Assembly: GCA_026419655.1 (NCBI GenBank)
Contig: JANZZA010000549.1
Span: forward strand, 1 to 39,651
Length of the DNA stretch: 39,651 nt
Reading direction: 5' to 3'
DNA from: Armatimonadota bacterium
GTDB lineage: Bacteria; Armatimonadota; Zipacnadia; Zipacnadales; FEN-943
In this document: piece after piece, positions 16,456 through 25,736 of the stretch
How positions within the stretch are numbered: position 1 is the first letter of the stretch
How the letters are laid out: each line of letters opens with the position of its first letter
Translations under genes and position numbers: made by a program
The notes under the pieces: generated by a model
Seen by the model: only the letters and a program-made list of their open reading frames with translations
Told to the model about the DNA's origin: nothing
The model's database searches: none

Positions 16456-17562
16456 TCATTCCGCAAGCCCGCAGACCTGGTCTACCAGCTCCGTGATTGC
16501 CTCGACCTTCTCGATTTGCCCTACCTGAGAAATCTCATCAGAGATGCCCAGAATGAGCCGCGGCGCGAACATGTCAATGACGCGCTTGGCGAAGTCGAGA
16601 CATTCCTGCATCGAATAGTGAGGCAGGAAGTGGATGGCAGGCAGGAGGTCGAGGCATACTATTTTGTCGCCAACGGCCGTTTTGATTTCCTCCAGCGTCA
16701 TGTCGCCCATGGGCGCAGGAGGCAAGGCCTCAACGCCGTCCAGGCCCGATTCTTGCAGATATGGCAGCAGCAGGCGCGAGTTACCATCCCAGTGAGTGTG
16801 CACAAATCGGCCGTGAGCGTGTAGTCGCTCGCTGATTCGTTGCCACCGCGGCAGACAGTATTTCTTGAGGATAGGGGGAGGTGTGAACTCGTTGGTCGTG
16901 TGGTCGCCCAGGTTGAAAATGCGGCATGGGAGCTGTAGAGCGGCGTCTATCATTCTATCGTCCCGGCGCGCGCACGCCTCCAGATACTCCTCTACCGCTG
17001 CGCGGTGGTCATGCAGCAGGTAGTGGGCGTCCACCAGGCCGCACCAGTGCTTTATTAGCTCCGTGAAGCCGTCGCTGGAGAGGAAGATCGTTGGCTCAGC
17101 GCGATGGCCCACGCGCTCGGCTGCTTCCTGGAAAGCCTGCAGGTTGGCTCGATACTGCTGGCGCTCCGTTATATCAATGACGACGCGCAGTTGTTCTGGT
17201 GTCTTCACGGGGTACTGGCAGGTGCGTCGGTTTACTATTTCTCCGTTCTCCCAGACCACCTGGTCCACCCTGCGAATGGTGCCGCTCGGCGTCGTAAACG
17301 TCTCGATGTAGTAGTTGCCGTGGAGTTCTTCCGTTTTAACTATATCGGCCGGGTCTTCGTAGACTTCTATTCCCGCCGAGGCGGCGTAACGCACGGAACA
17401 GCGCAGCGCATCGTATATGCCCAAGTAGTCGAGGTCTCGGTAGCGCTCTGGCAGCGTTCCCTTAGCCATATGGTGGAAAATCCAGGTCTCCAGGCGTGGC
17501 TGCCACAAGACTTTGTCAGCGGTGCCTTCAAAGATAGCCAGGTTGAGTTCTTTGCGCGTCAC
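16456..17562 (-). CDS. Uroporphyrinogen decarboxylase (URO-D) superfamily protein
   Basis: The 368-residue protein has the URO-D/methyltransferase-like TIM barrel pattern. This shows in TIFLSSDGFTELIKHWCGL, RIFNLGDHTTNEFTPPPILKKYCLPRW, HAHGRFVHTHWDGNSRLLLPYLQESGLDGVEALPP and the C-terminal ILGISDEISQVGQIEKVEAI. It lacks the N-terminal RQAGR-type motif of true HemE, so haem synthesis is unlikely. Relatives include corrinoid-dependent methyltransferases and many uncharacterised proteins from Armatimonadota, Planctomycetota and similar bacteria. The HxH pair (HTHWDG) may help bind metal or cofactor. Start is GTG at 17562 with GGGAGG upstream. It lies 230 bases after the ADP-ribosylglycohydrolase gene on the same strand; no corrinoid protein gene is nearby. 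Confidence 0.82.
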   Translation of the reverse strand: MTRKELNLAIFEGTADKVLWQPRLETWIFHHMAKGTLPERYRDLDYLGIYDALRCSVRYAASAGIEVYEDPADIVKTEELHGNYYIETFTTPSGTIRRVDQVVWENGEIVNRRTCQYPVKTPEQLRVVIDITERQQYRANLQAFQEAAERVGHRAEPTIFLSSDGFTELIKHWCGLVDAHYLLHDHRAAVEEYLEACARRDDRMIDAALQLPCRIFNLGDHTTNEFTPPPILKKYCLPRWQRISERLHAHGRFVHTHWDGNSRLLLPYLQESGLDGVEALPPAPMGDMTLEEIKTAVGDKIVCLDLLPAIHFLPHYSMQECLDFAKRVIDMFAPRLILGISDEISQVGQIEKVEAITELVDQVCGLAE

Positions 17563-17792
17563 AGTAGGTGCCTCCCTGGGGCTATCTGGTGGTCTCTCCG
17601 TTTTTCACTCGCGTCGGCAAGACCGTGCTGCACAGTGGCTGCGATTTCGCTAGAGCCAATGGCATTTCTCCTGGCTCTTCTGCGTCTGCGGCGCCGTGCC
17701 ACTCTGCGCCGCCGCCGCGACTGCCGGCCCGGAGATGCACGCCCGCGACACAGGAGCCTCGGGAGTGCATGTATTCTAGCTCGGCCGCGTGT

Positions 17793-19109
17793 TCAGCCGG
17801 ACACCTGTTGAGCGACCACTAATGTGCGGGCGGCCAGGTCGCTGATGCGGTTGAAATTCATTCCCTGCAGGCTGCTCTCCAGGATGTCGTTGAGGGGGTC
17901 CACCCAGTGTGGCGGAATGCCCTTGGCCCCCAGCAGTGCACCCATCACCGACCCTGCAGTCGCTCCGTTGCAGTCCGTATCCCAACCGCCCATGACCGCA
18001 ATGCAAATAGCCCGGCTGAAATCCCCACCGCTATGGAGCAATCCCATGAGCACCAGGGCCGCGTTATTAATGGTATGCACCGGATGGTAATGGCCGTACT
18101 TAGCGTTGATGCGTTCCCATGTTATCTTCCAGTCGTCGTCTTGGCGACACCATTCCAGACAATCATCAATGCATTCCCGCAGGCGACAGCGAACAGGGAT
18201 CTCCGCGGCTGCGGCGGCTATGGCCTCCCGCAAGTCGTCGGCCGACAAAGCAGCCGCGATAAGAGCCGCGAAGAACATCTCCCCATAAATACCGTTCTTG
18301 GTGTGGCTGATGCAGGCGTCCCGCCAGGCGAATTCAGCGGCCTTTTCGGGCCAGCCAGGCGCAGCGTACCCCCAGGCATCTGCTCGGATCTGCGCTCCTA
18401 TCCACTCGCGGTACGGGTTGAGGTGCACAGCGGATTGCGGCGGCCAGATGTCCACGACAAAGTTCCGGTAGGCCTCGTGCTCGGCCGTGCATACACAGCG
18501 ATAGGGGAAATGGGCCAGCCACTGCTCAGCTACATCGCGGGGCGTAAAGTCCGGGCCGTTTTCTTCAAGGATGTGCAAGCCTATTACGGTATAGTCTGTG
18601 TCATCGTCGCGCACGGCTCGGGTGATGTTCCCGCGCAGGAGCGACTCGACTCCTGGATGGTAACTCAGGCCTTCCGGCAGGTCCTGTGCGGGTGGGAAAT
18701 AGCCATCCAGTTCCCACGCTCCGGCAGCCCTGAGCAGTGCCTCCAGGCGATCACGGGTGAAACCCTCTACTGGCTTTCCCAACATGCAGCCAGCGCAGCG
18801 GCCCAGCCACGCGCCCAGGATTCGGTCGGCAAGTTCTTCACGCGAGGGCGTGGGCAGATGCCTCGGACCGTCAGGCCGGACTCGACGGATTTCGCCAAGC
18901 TCTGATGGCTCCTCGTAGGGCCAATCGTCGCGCGTTGGTAGCCCTGCTGCAGCCTCAAAAAAAGCGCTTAGGGCTCGACATTGCCCATCTGGAGGCGAAG
19001 CCTCGATGCGCGCTAGCTCTTCGTCAAGACCGCCGACACGACGTCCTTCCTCTTTAAGTTGAATAAGCTCTGCTCTTGCAAGATCAACAAGCCTTTCGCG
19101 TGATAACAT
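17793..19109 (-). CDS. ADP-ribosylglycohydrolase family protein (DraG/ARH fold) with N-terminal extension
   Basis: The 438-residue protein carries an ADP-ribosylglycohydrolase domain from about residue 92 (ADRILGAWLGRCAGCMLGKPVEG). Binuclear metal-site motifs are present: D168-D169-D170-T171-D172 in VRDDDTDYTVIG and D377-x-D379 in GGWDTDCNGATAGS. Such enzymes remove ADP-ribose from proteins, nucleic acids or small molecules; the target here is unknown. The first 90 residues are charged and helical (LVDLARAELIQLKEEGRRVG), an extension not found in minimal DraG. The ATG at 19109 is chosen over an open extension to 19187 because AAGGGAG lies about nine bases upstream. No ADP-ribosyltransferase is visible in the window, so it is not an obvious toxin-antitoxin or nitrogenase switch. 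It follows the beta-helix gene by 80 bases. Confidence 0.88.
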   Translation of the reverse strand: MLSRERLVDLARAELIQLKEEGRRVGGLDEELARIEASPPDGQCRALSAFFEAAAGLPTRDDWPYEEPSELGEIRRVRPDGPRHLPTPSREELADRILGAWLGRCAGCMLGKPVEGFTRDRLEALLRAAGAWELDGYFPPAQDLPEGLSYHPGVESLLRGNITRAVRDDDTDYTVIGLHILEENGPDFTPRDVAEQWLAHFPYRCVCTAEHEAYRNFVVDIWPPQSAVHLNPYREWIGAQIRADAWGYAAPGWPEKAAEFAWRDACISHTKNGIYGEMFFAALIAAALSADDLREAIAAAAAEIPVRCRLRECIDDCLEWCRQDDDWKITWERINAKYGHYHPVHTINNAALVLMGLLHSGGDFSRAICIAVMGGWDTDCNGATAGSVMGALLGAKGIPPHWVDPLNDILESSLQGMNFNRISDLAARTLVVAQQVSG

Positions 19110-19189
19110 CAGCGACGCTCCCTTGACCAGACCTCGTGGCGGTATCTGTTGTTCTACTGGCCGCGGCAGGGACGACCGTGGGGGCAATT

Positions 19190-22100
19190 CTACCTAGGCC
19201 GTACCAAAACCTGCAGCACTTGCTGACAGATTTCTCCGGTCGGCGCATTGGCGCGAAGAATTGCAAGGTACATCCCCGGAGGTACCCGCGTCCCATGACG
19301 GGAGACGTAGGGCCACACCAGCACAGCGCGGCGCGTCGTCGGGTCGAGGCTGGCTGACAAGGTGGCCACCTCGCGGCCAGCCATGTTGACCACAAAGCCG
19401 CTAATGTGCAGGTCGGACCGGCTCACATGGCATTCTATAGTTGCCAGCTCGCGCGATATGATTGCCCGCGCTGCATAGATGACAGGTTGGCTTGGTCCCG
19501 CTTGGCTGACCGCGGGACCTTCAACGACTTGGGCCGGAGGGCCACTGGCCGGGCAATGCCCGTCATCGAACACGAAGCGATAGCGCAAGCCGCTTGCCGA
19601 GTATGGGAGCACCGTCGAGCCCTGGTATACAACTCCGGCACGCACGTCACCGGGAGCCTCCGCAGTCATGTCGTAAACCACGGACCGCGTGAGGGTCGTG
19701 TCAGTGTAAACGATGACCTGGGCGCGTTGAGGAGCCTCGCCGTCAGCATCCACATATTTCACTCGGAAGATAAACACGGTCTGGCCTGCGATGCCCGAGT
19801 CCGGATTAACGCCGTCGCTGGCGTAACTGCCCGAACCGACCCATGCCAACACTGGTCTAGTATCAATGAGCGGTCCCTCGAACCGGTCCGTTCTCACCAC
19901 AGTCGTGCCGTCCGACGCCTGGAACCAATACGACCAGGCACCATGCCCAAGCTTTGTCGTTGTGGTATACGTCCGCCCCTCGGAGAAGGGGCGATTGTCT
20001 GCCGCCGTCATGTCCAGGTACGCAGCGGTTGTCTCCCGCCCGTCTGAGGTATAGTACACGCGCACATAGCTGGGAGGCTTGCCGGAACCATGCCGGTAGA
20101 TGACCGAAAAGCTGAAGGGCGTATCGTTGGCGGAGCCCGCAGTGGGATATACCCCGCCACCATGGTAAGGCGGTGTTTCCGGCGGGGGGACTTCGAATTC
20201 GCCGGTCAGGCTTGGCCCCGCGACCTTCGCCGTGGCTTGTCCGGCCGCGTCCAAATAACCGTCGCTGGCCGCGAAGCGATATTCCCATGAACCCAGCGTT
20301 GTGAGGCGCTTGGTAATCTCGTACGTTTTCCCCTTCTTGTAATCGCCGCCAACGAGTGGAGTCATCATCCACGGGCTGCCGGGGACCTCGACCCCGTCGC
20401 GAAACAAGCGCAGGGCAACGTAGCGAGGCGGGTCGCCGTCACCATCCGCGTACACCACCCGGAAGTTGAAAAGCGTGCCGCCAGCGCTGCCCGAGTTGGG
20501 TTCTAGTCCATCGCCACTCGCCGTACCGTCAGTGGGATAGTTCAGCGTCGGGCGCTGGTCGCTTAGCGGGCCTGGCCTTGGTGTAGTAGCTGGCCCATAG
20601 GCCGTTATCACTCCATCGCTGGCGCTAAACCAGTGGGTGTAAGTTCTTCCTGCTGGCAAGCGCAGGTCTACGCCGTATCGCCGACCTGAATTCACCGGCT
20701 GGCTGTCCAGCGCAGAACACTCAAAGGGACTATTTGCGATTTCCACTCCGTCGCGAGCAACGTGGAGCCGCACGTAGGACGGTGCCCGCCCGGACAGGTT
20801 GAGGTACGTCGCTTCAAAATGAAACTGTGTCGAGGGCGTACCGCTTTGCGGTTCCACGCAGTCTTGTTCATATCCAACGGCGCCTGTGAAGATAAGTTTG
20901 GGTCTGTATTGCACTGAGGGGCCGGTCCGCGCCGTGGTCGGTTCTCCGGAGGCCGCGTGTACGCCGTCACTGGCCGTGAAACGGTACTGGTAACCTGTGG
21001 CGGAGGCTTGAGTCAGCGCAGTCGAGAAGGCAAAAATCTGCCCCTGGGCTGGCGTGCCCGAGACAAGTTTCATCTGGAAGGGGCTGCCAGCAACTGGCTG
21101 CCCGTCCAGCGAGAGGTGCAAAAATACTCCAGTAGCTGAGTCGCCGTCAGGGTCCGTATACTTGACCCGCCACTGGAACACGGTATCTTCCGCAAAGCCT
21201 GTGTCGGGGTCTATCCCGTCGCTGACAAAGTTCGGCTCGCCAGTCCAGGCTAGCCTCGGGGGTGTCGAGACCACGGGGCCAGCCTTGGGCTGAGTGGGTT
21301 CACCGATGGCTGGCAGCTCCCAGTCACGGGCCTCGAAGTAGTAAGAGTACGCACGGCCGGCGGCGAGGGTCAACTGACGCAGGAAAACCGCCCCGGCCCG
21401 ATAATCTGGACTGGCCGCCTCTGCAGTCAGGGCGAAGGGACTGCCAGATATTTCGGTCCCTCCAGACAGGACACGCACCCGCACGTAGGCCGGCGGATTG
21501 CCTTCGGCATCTGAGTAAACGACCTTGAACACGAAATTGGTAGAGGGGCTACCCACTTCCGGGCTGACGCCTGTACCAGAATACGCGCCGGTGTTAAGCC
21601 ACCGTAGCTGGGGCGGTGTGTTGGGCGGACCTGTGCGGAAGGGCTCGAAATCAACGGTTCCGACACCCGAGGCGTCCGCCGAGTCGTAGATGCGCAGAGC
21701 AATGGCGGCCTTCTGGCTGGTACCCCACCAGTTGTTTTCGGCCTTTACGTCAAGCGCGGACCTGTTGCACACATCGTAAGGTCCGAGATTGGCGGTTACC
21801 GTATTCAGTCCGTTGTCGTCGGTGGCAGTATTTCCCAGGTTTCCCAAGTTTGGTGCAGCACCTGTCTCGATAAGAACGCCGTAGCGGCCGTTGGCTGTCA
21901 GTTCGGTGTTATAGATGACAGGGCTGGCATTGCTACCGCGTACTGATAGGCCGTCTTGAGCGCAACGCACCAGCCAGCTATTCGCGATTCGGGGCGAACA
22001 CGTGTCCACCGTCACGCCCGTGGTAGCATACTCGACAACTGCCCACTCCAGGAGACCTGTTGCGCCTGCCCTGAACACGATCCCCGGCCAGTCGCCCGGA

Positions 22101-23653
22101 ACCGGAGGTTGCTCGTCGGAAGAAAAGACAATCAACGCGTCGGGGGACCCAGAAGCAATGAGACTGCCAGCCACCTCGAGACCGCCGCCCACAATGCACA
22201 CACCCGGCTCAATGGTTAGGGTGACACCGCTGGCAATCCTCGCCACAGTGCCCGAAGCCTCTGCCGCGAGGTTGTAAGGCAGAGGTTGTCGTCGCCAGGT
22301 CTGCGAGGCAGTAACGTCGGTGCTGATCGCGCAATTCACTCCGATAGCCGGTACAGCGTTGGATGAAAAGCTGAGGTTGGGCCCAAGCAGGCCTGCAGCG
22401 TTGGCCATCACGTAGGCTGGCCAGTCCCCGGAGTATGAGATCAGGCTGTCACGGACTTGCCCCGTCGCGGCGCTAGCGGTGATACGCACGCCGCTGCGAC
22501 CGCAGCGTGAGATTGTACAGTTTGTGACCACCAGCCTCGCCGCGCCGTTGACCAGCAATCCGTCAAAGCGGGCACCGAGCAGGCTGCAGCTCTGCAGGTT
22601 AATGGTGCCTGTGGTAGCCGTGACCGCAGTGGTGGCGTCGCGAATGACGGCGCCCGCAAGGTTTAGATTGCCCCCCGCGACCGTGATGCCCGGCCAGTCG
22701 CCCGCCGAGCCAGCGTCGCCGGCGGGGCCGTAAAAGTACACCGGCGCTCCGGAGCCGACCGTTGCCAGGCTGCCCTCAACGAGTATGCTCCCACCACGCA
22801 CTCGCACGCCCGGAACAACAGTGAGTGCTCCCCCGGAGGCTATTAGCAACTCGTCGCTGGTCCCGGCTCTGAGGTCGTAGTCGTACCCAAGCCATTGCCA
22901 CGTGTCCGCGTCCAGAATGTCTTCGTCCGCGCTGCAGCTCACGCCGATGTAAGGCAAGGCGACGGAGGAGAACGTAAAGGGCCCCGAAAGAAGTTCTACG
23001 AGGGTGGCCTTCGCCACGATGGGGTACTCGCCGATATTAGCGAAGTCGCAGGCACCAATTGAACCAGTGACTGAAGTGGTCTCCAGAAACAGTCCGCGCC
23101 GGTCGCAATGTGACAACTGGCATGAGGACACCTGAACCTCGGCCGTACCATACGCTGCGATGCCGTCGCGACTGCAGTAGCTAATTTGACAGTCGGAGAG
23201 GCTGCCGCGCCCGTTGTTTACGGTTAGTGCAGTTACGGCTCCGGAAACGGTGGTTTGCGACATGCTTAGTTGACCGCCCGATTGTACGAACATACCCTGC
23301 CAGTAGCCCTTTGTGGACGTACCTACAACGCAACGGGACGCGGCCGTACCGCTGGCTACCAAGGAACCGTAAACGCTGATGCCGTAGTTGCCGGTAGGTT
23401 GCAGAGTGGCGCCTGCTTGAAGTGTGAGCGTGCCCGAGCTGGCAACAGTGAGATTGCCGACTAGGCGATGGGAACCGGCCGGCAAGGTGACGGGGGTGCT
23501 TATGGTGCCGCTGAGGTCTGCGGCCATCGCTGGAATACATGCGGCACAGAGCAGGTACAGAACAACTTCTGGCCGTCGCACCCTGACGACCACCTTCAGC
23601 CTATGTTTCCCTGCCGACGCAGAATTCTTCATGGCGGGGCAGGTATCTGGCAT
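19190..23653 (-). CDS. Giant secreted right-handed beta-helix protein with six tandem ~110-125-residue repeats and FlgD-like C-terminus
   Basis: The 1487-residue protein starts with a long positively charged signal region (RLKVVVRVRRPEVVLYLL, predicted cut after AMAA near residue 45). Residues about 45-670 are rich in Gly, Ser, Thr and Val with regular rungs such as GTLTLQAGATLQPTG, VNNGRGSLSDCQISYCSRDG and NNWWGTSQKAAI. These are typical of parallel beta-helix (pectate-lyase-like/NosD-like) proteins. From about 672 to 1395 come six tandem modules. Most open with RPxLxWxG and a DG-P-SG loop, and each ends in a YxYxFxASDG-like strand before a GP. The last 80 residues (NMAGREVATLS to GTRVPPGMYLAILRA) resemble a FlgD/T9SS-type Ig-like sorting domain. 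Its ATG abuts the TAG of the upstream kinase, so the two are probably co-transcribed. Function is unknown; a surface polysaccharide-binding or adhesive role is inference. Confidence 0.85.
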   Translation of the reverse strand: MPDTCPAMKNSASAGKHRLKVVVRVRRPEVVLYLLCAACIPAMAADLSGTISTPVTLPAGSHRLVGNLTVASSGTLTLQAGATLQPTGNYGISVYGSLVASGTAASRCVVGTSTKGYWQGMFVQSGGQLSMSQTTVSGAVTALTVNNGRGSLSDCQISYCSRDGIAAYGTAEVQVSSCQLSHCDRRGLFLETTSVTGSIGACDFANIGEYPIVAKATLVELLSGPFTFSSVALPYIGVSCSADEDILDADTWQWLGYDYDLRAGTSDELLIASGGALTVVPGVRVRGGSILVEGSLATVGSGAPVYFYGPAGDAGSAGDWPGITVAGGNLNLAGAVIRDATTAVTATTGTINLQSCSLLGARFDGLLVNGAARLVVTNCTISRCGRSGVRITASAATGQVRDSLISYSGDWPAYVMANAAGLLGPNLSFSSNAVPAIGVNCAISTDVTASQTWRRQPLPYNLAAEASGTVARIASGVTLTIEPGVCIVGGGLEVAGSLIASGSPDALIVFSSDEQPPVPGDWPGIVFRAGATGLLEWAVVEYATTGVTVDTCSPRIANSWLVRCAQDGLSVRGSNASPVIYNTELTANGRYGVLIETGAAPNLGNLGNTATDDNGLNTVTANLGPYDVCNRSALDVKAENNWWGTSQKAAIALRIYDSADASGVGTVDFEPFRTGPPNTPPQLRWLNTGAYSGTGVSPEVGSPSTNFVFKVVYSDAEGNPPAYVRVRVLSGGTEISGSPFALTAEAASPDYRAGAVFLRQLTLAAGRAYSYYFEARDWELPAIGEPTQPKAGPVVSTPPRLAWTGEPNFVSDGIDPDTGFAEDTVFQWRVKYTDPDGDSATGVFLHLSLDGQPVAGSPFQMKLVSGTPAQGQIFAFSTALTQASATGYQYRFTASDGVHAASGEPTTARTGPSVQYRPKLIFTGAVGYEQDCVEPQSGTPSTQFHFEATYLNLSGRAPSYVRLHVARDGVEIANSPFECSALDSQPVNSGRRYGVDLRLPAGRTYTHWFSASDGVITAYGPATTPRPGPLSDQRPTLNYPTDGTASGDGLEPNSGSAGGTLFNFRVVYADGDGDPPRYVALRLFRDGVEVPGSPWMMTPLVGGDYKKGKTYEITKRLTTLGSWEYRFAASDGYLDAAGQATAKVAGPSLTGEFEVPPPETPPYHGGGVYPTAGSANDTPFSFSVIYRHGSGKPPSYVRVYYTSDGRETTAAYLDMTAADNRPFSEGRTYTTTTKLGHGAWSYWFQASDGTTVVRTDRFEGPLIDTRPVLAWVGSGSYASDGVNPDSGIAGQTVFIFRVKYVDADGEAPQRAQVIVYTDTTLTRSVVYDMTAEAPGDVRAGVVYQGSTVLPYSASGLRYRFVFDDGHCPASGPPAQVVEGPAVSQAGPSQPVIYAARAIISRELATIECHVSRSDLHISGFVVNMAGREVATLSASLDPTTRRAVLVWPYVSRHGTRVPPGMYLAILRANAPTGEICQQVLQVLVRPR

Positions 23654-25699
23654 CTAGAGCGGCTCGGGCACAGCCGGAAGATATAGGGCAACGGTAGTGC
23701 CCTCGCACACGTCGCTGCAGATGAGCGTGACCCCCTTGTGCTTTGCCACTACAGCGTCTACGAACGTCAGGCCCAAGCCGGCGTGGCGGACGCCGAGGGT
23801 TGTGAAAAAAGGCTGGAAGACGGCCTCCCAAAGAGATGGTGCAATACCTACCCCGGTGTCCGCGAGAAGCAATCGCAGCCAAGGTCCGCAGCGGTCCAGG
23901 CTAACAGTCAAACGTCCGCCGTGGGGCATGGCCTGCAAGGCGTTATCCAACAGCGCACGCACCGCCTCTAATAAGCGCCCCCGCTGCCCCAGAGTATGCT
24001 CTTCAGTCGTGATGTGCGTCGTAATGTGATGCGTGGGTAGCGGAGCTGCTCCGTCGTCCCCAGTGCCTCCGAGCGCTTCTTGTAAGGCTTCGCGCACAAT
24101 CTGCGCGAGGCTAACTGGTTCGAGTGCCTCGTCCGGCATCACATCCCAACACGCATCAATTCGGTCAGCCTGGCACAGACAGGCGCGGAGCCTTTGCGAT
24201 ACTCGCAGGACTGCTTCTTCAGCCGGCTGGCCGCGGGACAAGTCCAGTGCTTGCTGGATTGTGGTTTCAAGAGCGCGCAGGTGGTGGGTGAAGAAGTCGG
24301 CAGCGGCCCGAGCCCCTGCCACGCGAAGTTGCAAGAGGCTTCTGCGGTCCCTGAAGGTCGCCCGCCGGTCTTGGCGCCATCCTGTGGCCAGTGAATACTT
24401 GGCGGATAGCAAGCGAGAGAGAAGAGTAGCTACAACACGAAGCAAGCCAAGCTCGGCGGAGGTGAAGTCCGCAGCTTCGACGCGCCTGACGGCGAAGAGG
24501 GCCCATGTGCGGTCTGGTTCAGCATCGAGGGGCGCAACAACCCAGGGACCTACACCGGCCCGCCACAGGCTGCTGCCCAGTGGACCAGTCTCCTCGGGGC
24601 AGAGACGTCCGCTGATTGTGTGCCCGCTCCCCACCGCACCGTACAATGTGGCGTCCCGGGCCGTGATGGATGTAGCGCACGTTAGTATCTCGCGGTCCGT
24701 TGGATATACAAACTGCGCCGCGAAAGCGCCATTGTCACCTGTCCTCGCAACCACGGCTGCCTGCTCAAAGGAAACCAGGGCACATAGCGTCTCGAGTATC
24801 CTCTCGCAGCGGTCGCGGGCAGACAGCGCGTGTCCGGGGCAACTCAATGCCTCGATAACGTTGCTGACGCATCTCGCAGCGACGGCAGCGGAGTCAGCAC
24901 TTATCCCTGAAAGAGCGCTTGCCGGGCGACGGCTCAGCAGCTCAGCCAGCCCTTCGCTGACAGCGCTGCCCAGCAACTCAACTCCCCCGCTAGCTTGCCA
25001 GTTCGCCCAGGGTGCTACGGCGAGCACGCCCAAGACATTCTCTTCACAAGTCAAAGGAACAAAGCCTGTGTTGGCTATCTCCGGAGATTGTATGTCTCCG
25101 ACCAACCAATCAGGAAGGCTATTCTTTCCTCGGCCACCGCGTAGCGGCAGCATATTGGAGACCGCCGCAACCAGCGCGGGCAGTTCATCGCGCGACCATC
25201 CGATTGACCCGTAAATGGAGAAATCTGTTCGTCCGTCCTCCCGGACAAGCATCGCGGCTTTTTTCGCCAACCCGCTAACTACGAGGGCTTCCGCACATCG
25301 CTGGGCGTAATCGCGGAATTGCTTAGCCTCGGCTCTTGCGGCCATCACGCCTGCCATTGCTAAGGCCGTCGCCTCGCCGAGCCGCAACTGCGTGATGTCT
25401 TCCAGCAGCACGATTGTCCCATTGCCGTCCATTGCCGGGACGGAGCGTACCAGTAGGCACAAGGTTCGGTCATCATGTCCAGGGATGTACGCGGCCAGGG
25501 AGCGGTGGGACGAGAGAAGCTGGGTGGCGACCGATGCTCCCAGCAGGCTGGCCAGGGAGCGGCCCACAAGGCTGTCACCGACCTGCTCCAACAACGCCAC
25601 CGCAGGCGCTGTGGCTGCTACAATCCTTCCCGTGTGGGCGTCTAATAGGAGTGCCGCACACGGCCAGTCCTCGAACCTGCTATTAGCGGCTCGCTCCAT
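23654..25699 (-). CDS. Sensor histidine kinase-like protein with PAS, GAF-like regions and an atypical H box
   Basis: The 681-residue protein begins with a PAS-like domain (about 10-105, CAALLLDAHTGRIVAATAPA to GTIVLLEDITQLRLGE). Two GAF-like regions follow (about 130-255 and 290-445). The HATPase is clear: N box DNALQAMPHGG, G1 DTGVGIAP, and a short G2 HAGLGLTFVDAVVAKH. The dimerisation helix reads FFTHHLRALETT (H472-H473). In the canonical H box the histidine is followed by Glu or Asp and a Pro comes four residues later; here a second His replaces the acid and Pro is missing. The kinase may still use H472, or may be altered. No membrane segment is seen. No clear ribosome-binding site precedes the ATG. 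The gene is the first of the minus-strand block and abuts the beta-helix gene. Confidence 0.85.
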   Translation of the reverse strand: MERAANSRFEDWPCAALLLDAHTGRIVAATAPAVALLEQVGDSLVGRSLASLLGASVATQLLSSHRSLAAYIPGHDDRTLCLLVRSVPAMDGNGTIVLLEDITQLRLGEATALAMAGVMAARAEAKQFRDYAQRCAEALVVSGLAKKAAMLVREDGRTDFSIYGSIGWSRDELPALVAAVSNMLPLRGGRGKNSLPDWLVGDIQSPEIANTGFVPLTCEENVLGVLAVAPWANWQASGGVELLGSAVSEGLAELLSRRPASALSGISADSAAVAARCVSNVIEALSCPGHALSARDRCERILETLCALVSFEQAAVVARTGDNGAFAAQFVYPTDREILTCATSITARDATLYGAVGSGHTISGRLCPEETGPLGSSLWRAGVGPWVVAPLDAEPDRTWALFAVRRVEAADFTSAELGLLRVVATLLSRLLSAKYSLATGWRQDRRATFRDRRSLLQLRVAGARAAADFFTHHLRALETTIQQALDLSRGQPAEEAVLRVSQRLRACLCQADRIDACWDVMPDEALEPVSLAQIVREALQEALGGTGDDGAAPLPTHHITTHITTEEHTLGQRGRLLEAVRALLDNALQAMPHGGRLTVSLDRCGPWLRLLLADTGVGIAPSLWEAVFQPFFTTLGVRHAGLGLTFVDAVVAKHKGVTLICSDVCEGTTVALYLPAVPEPL

Positions 25700-25719
25700 C
25701 TTTTAACCCACTACCGGCG

Positions 25720-25736
25720 TCTTACACGAATCTTAC
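25720..25736. repeat. TCTTAC direct repeat with 11-base period upstream of kinase gene
   Basis: TCTTAC occurs at 25720-25725 and again at 25731-25736, exactly 11 bases apart. This is one helical turn, the spacing used by tandem dimers of OmpR/PhoB-type regulators. It lies 20-37 bases upstream of the kinase ATG. An operator is possible but chance repeats of six bases at this range are common. Confidence 0.25.

Noticed and set aside
16456..17562. HemE (haem synthesis uroporphyrinogen decarboxylase)
   Set aside because: The N-terminal arginine motif of HemE is missing and no other haem genes are nearby; a general URO-D superfamily call is safer.
17793..19109. ADP-ribosylglycohydrolase as antitoxin or nitrogenase switch (DraG)
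   Set aside because: No ADP-ribosyltransferase toxin, draT or nif genes are visible in the window.
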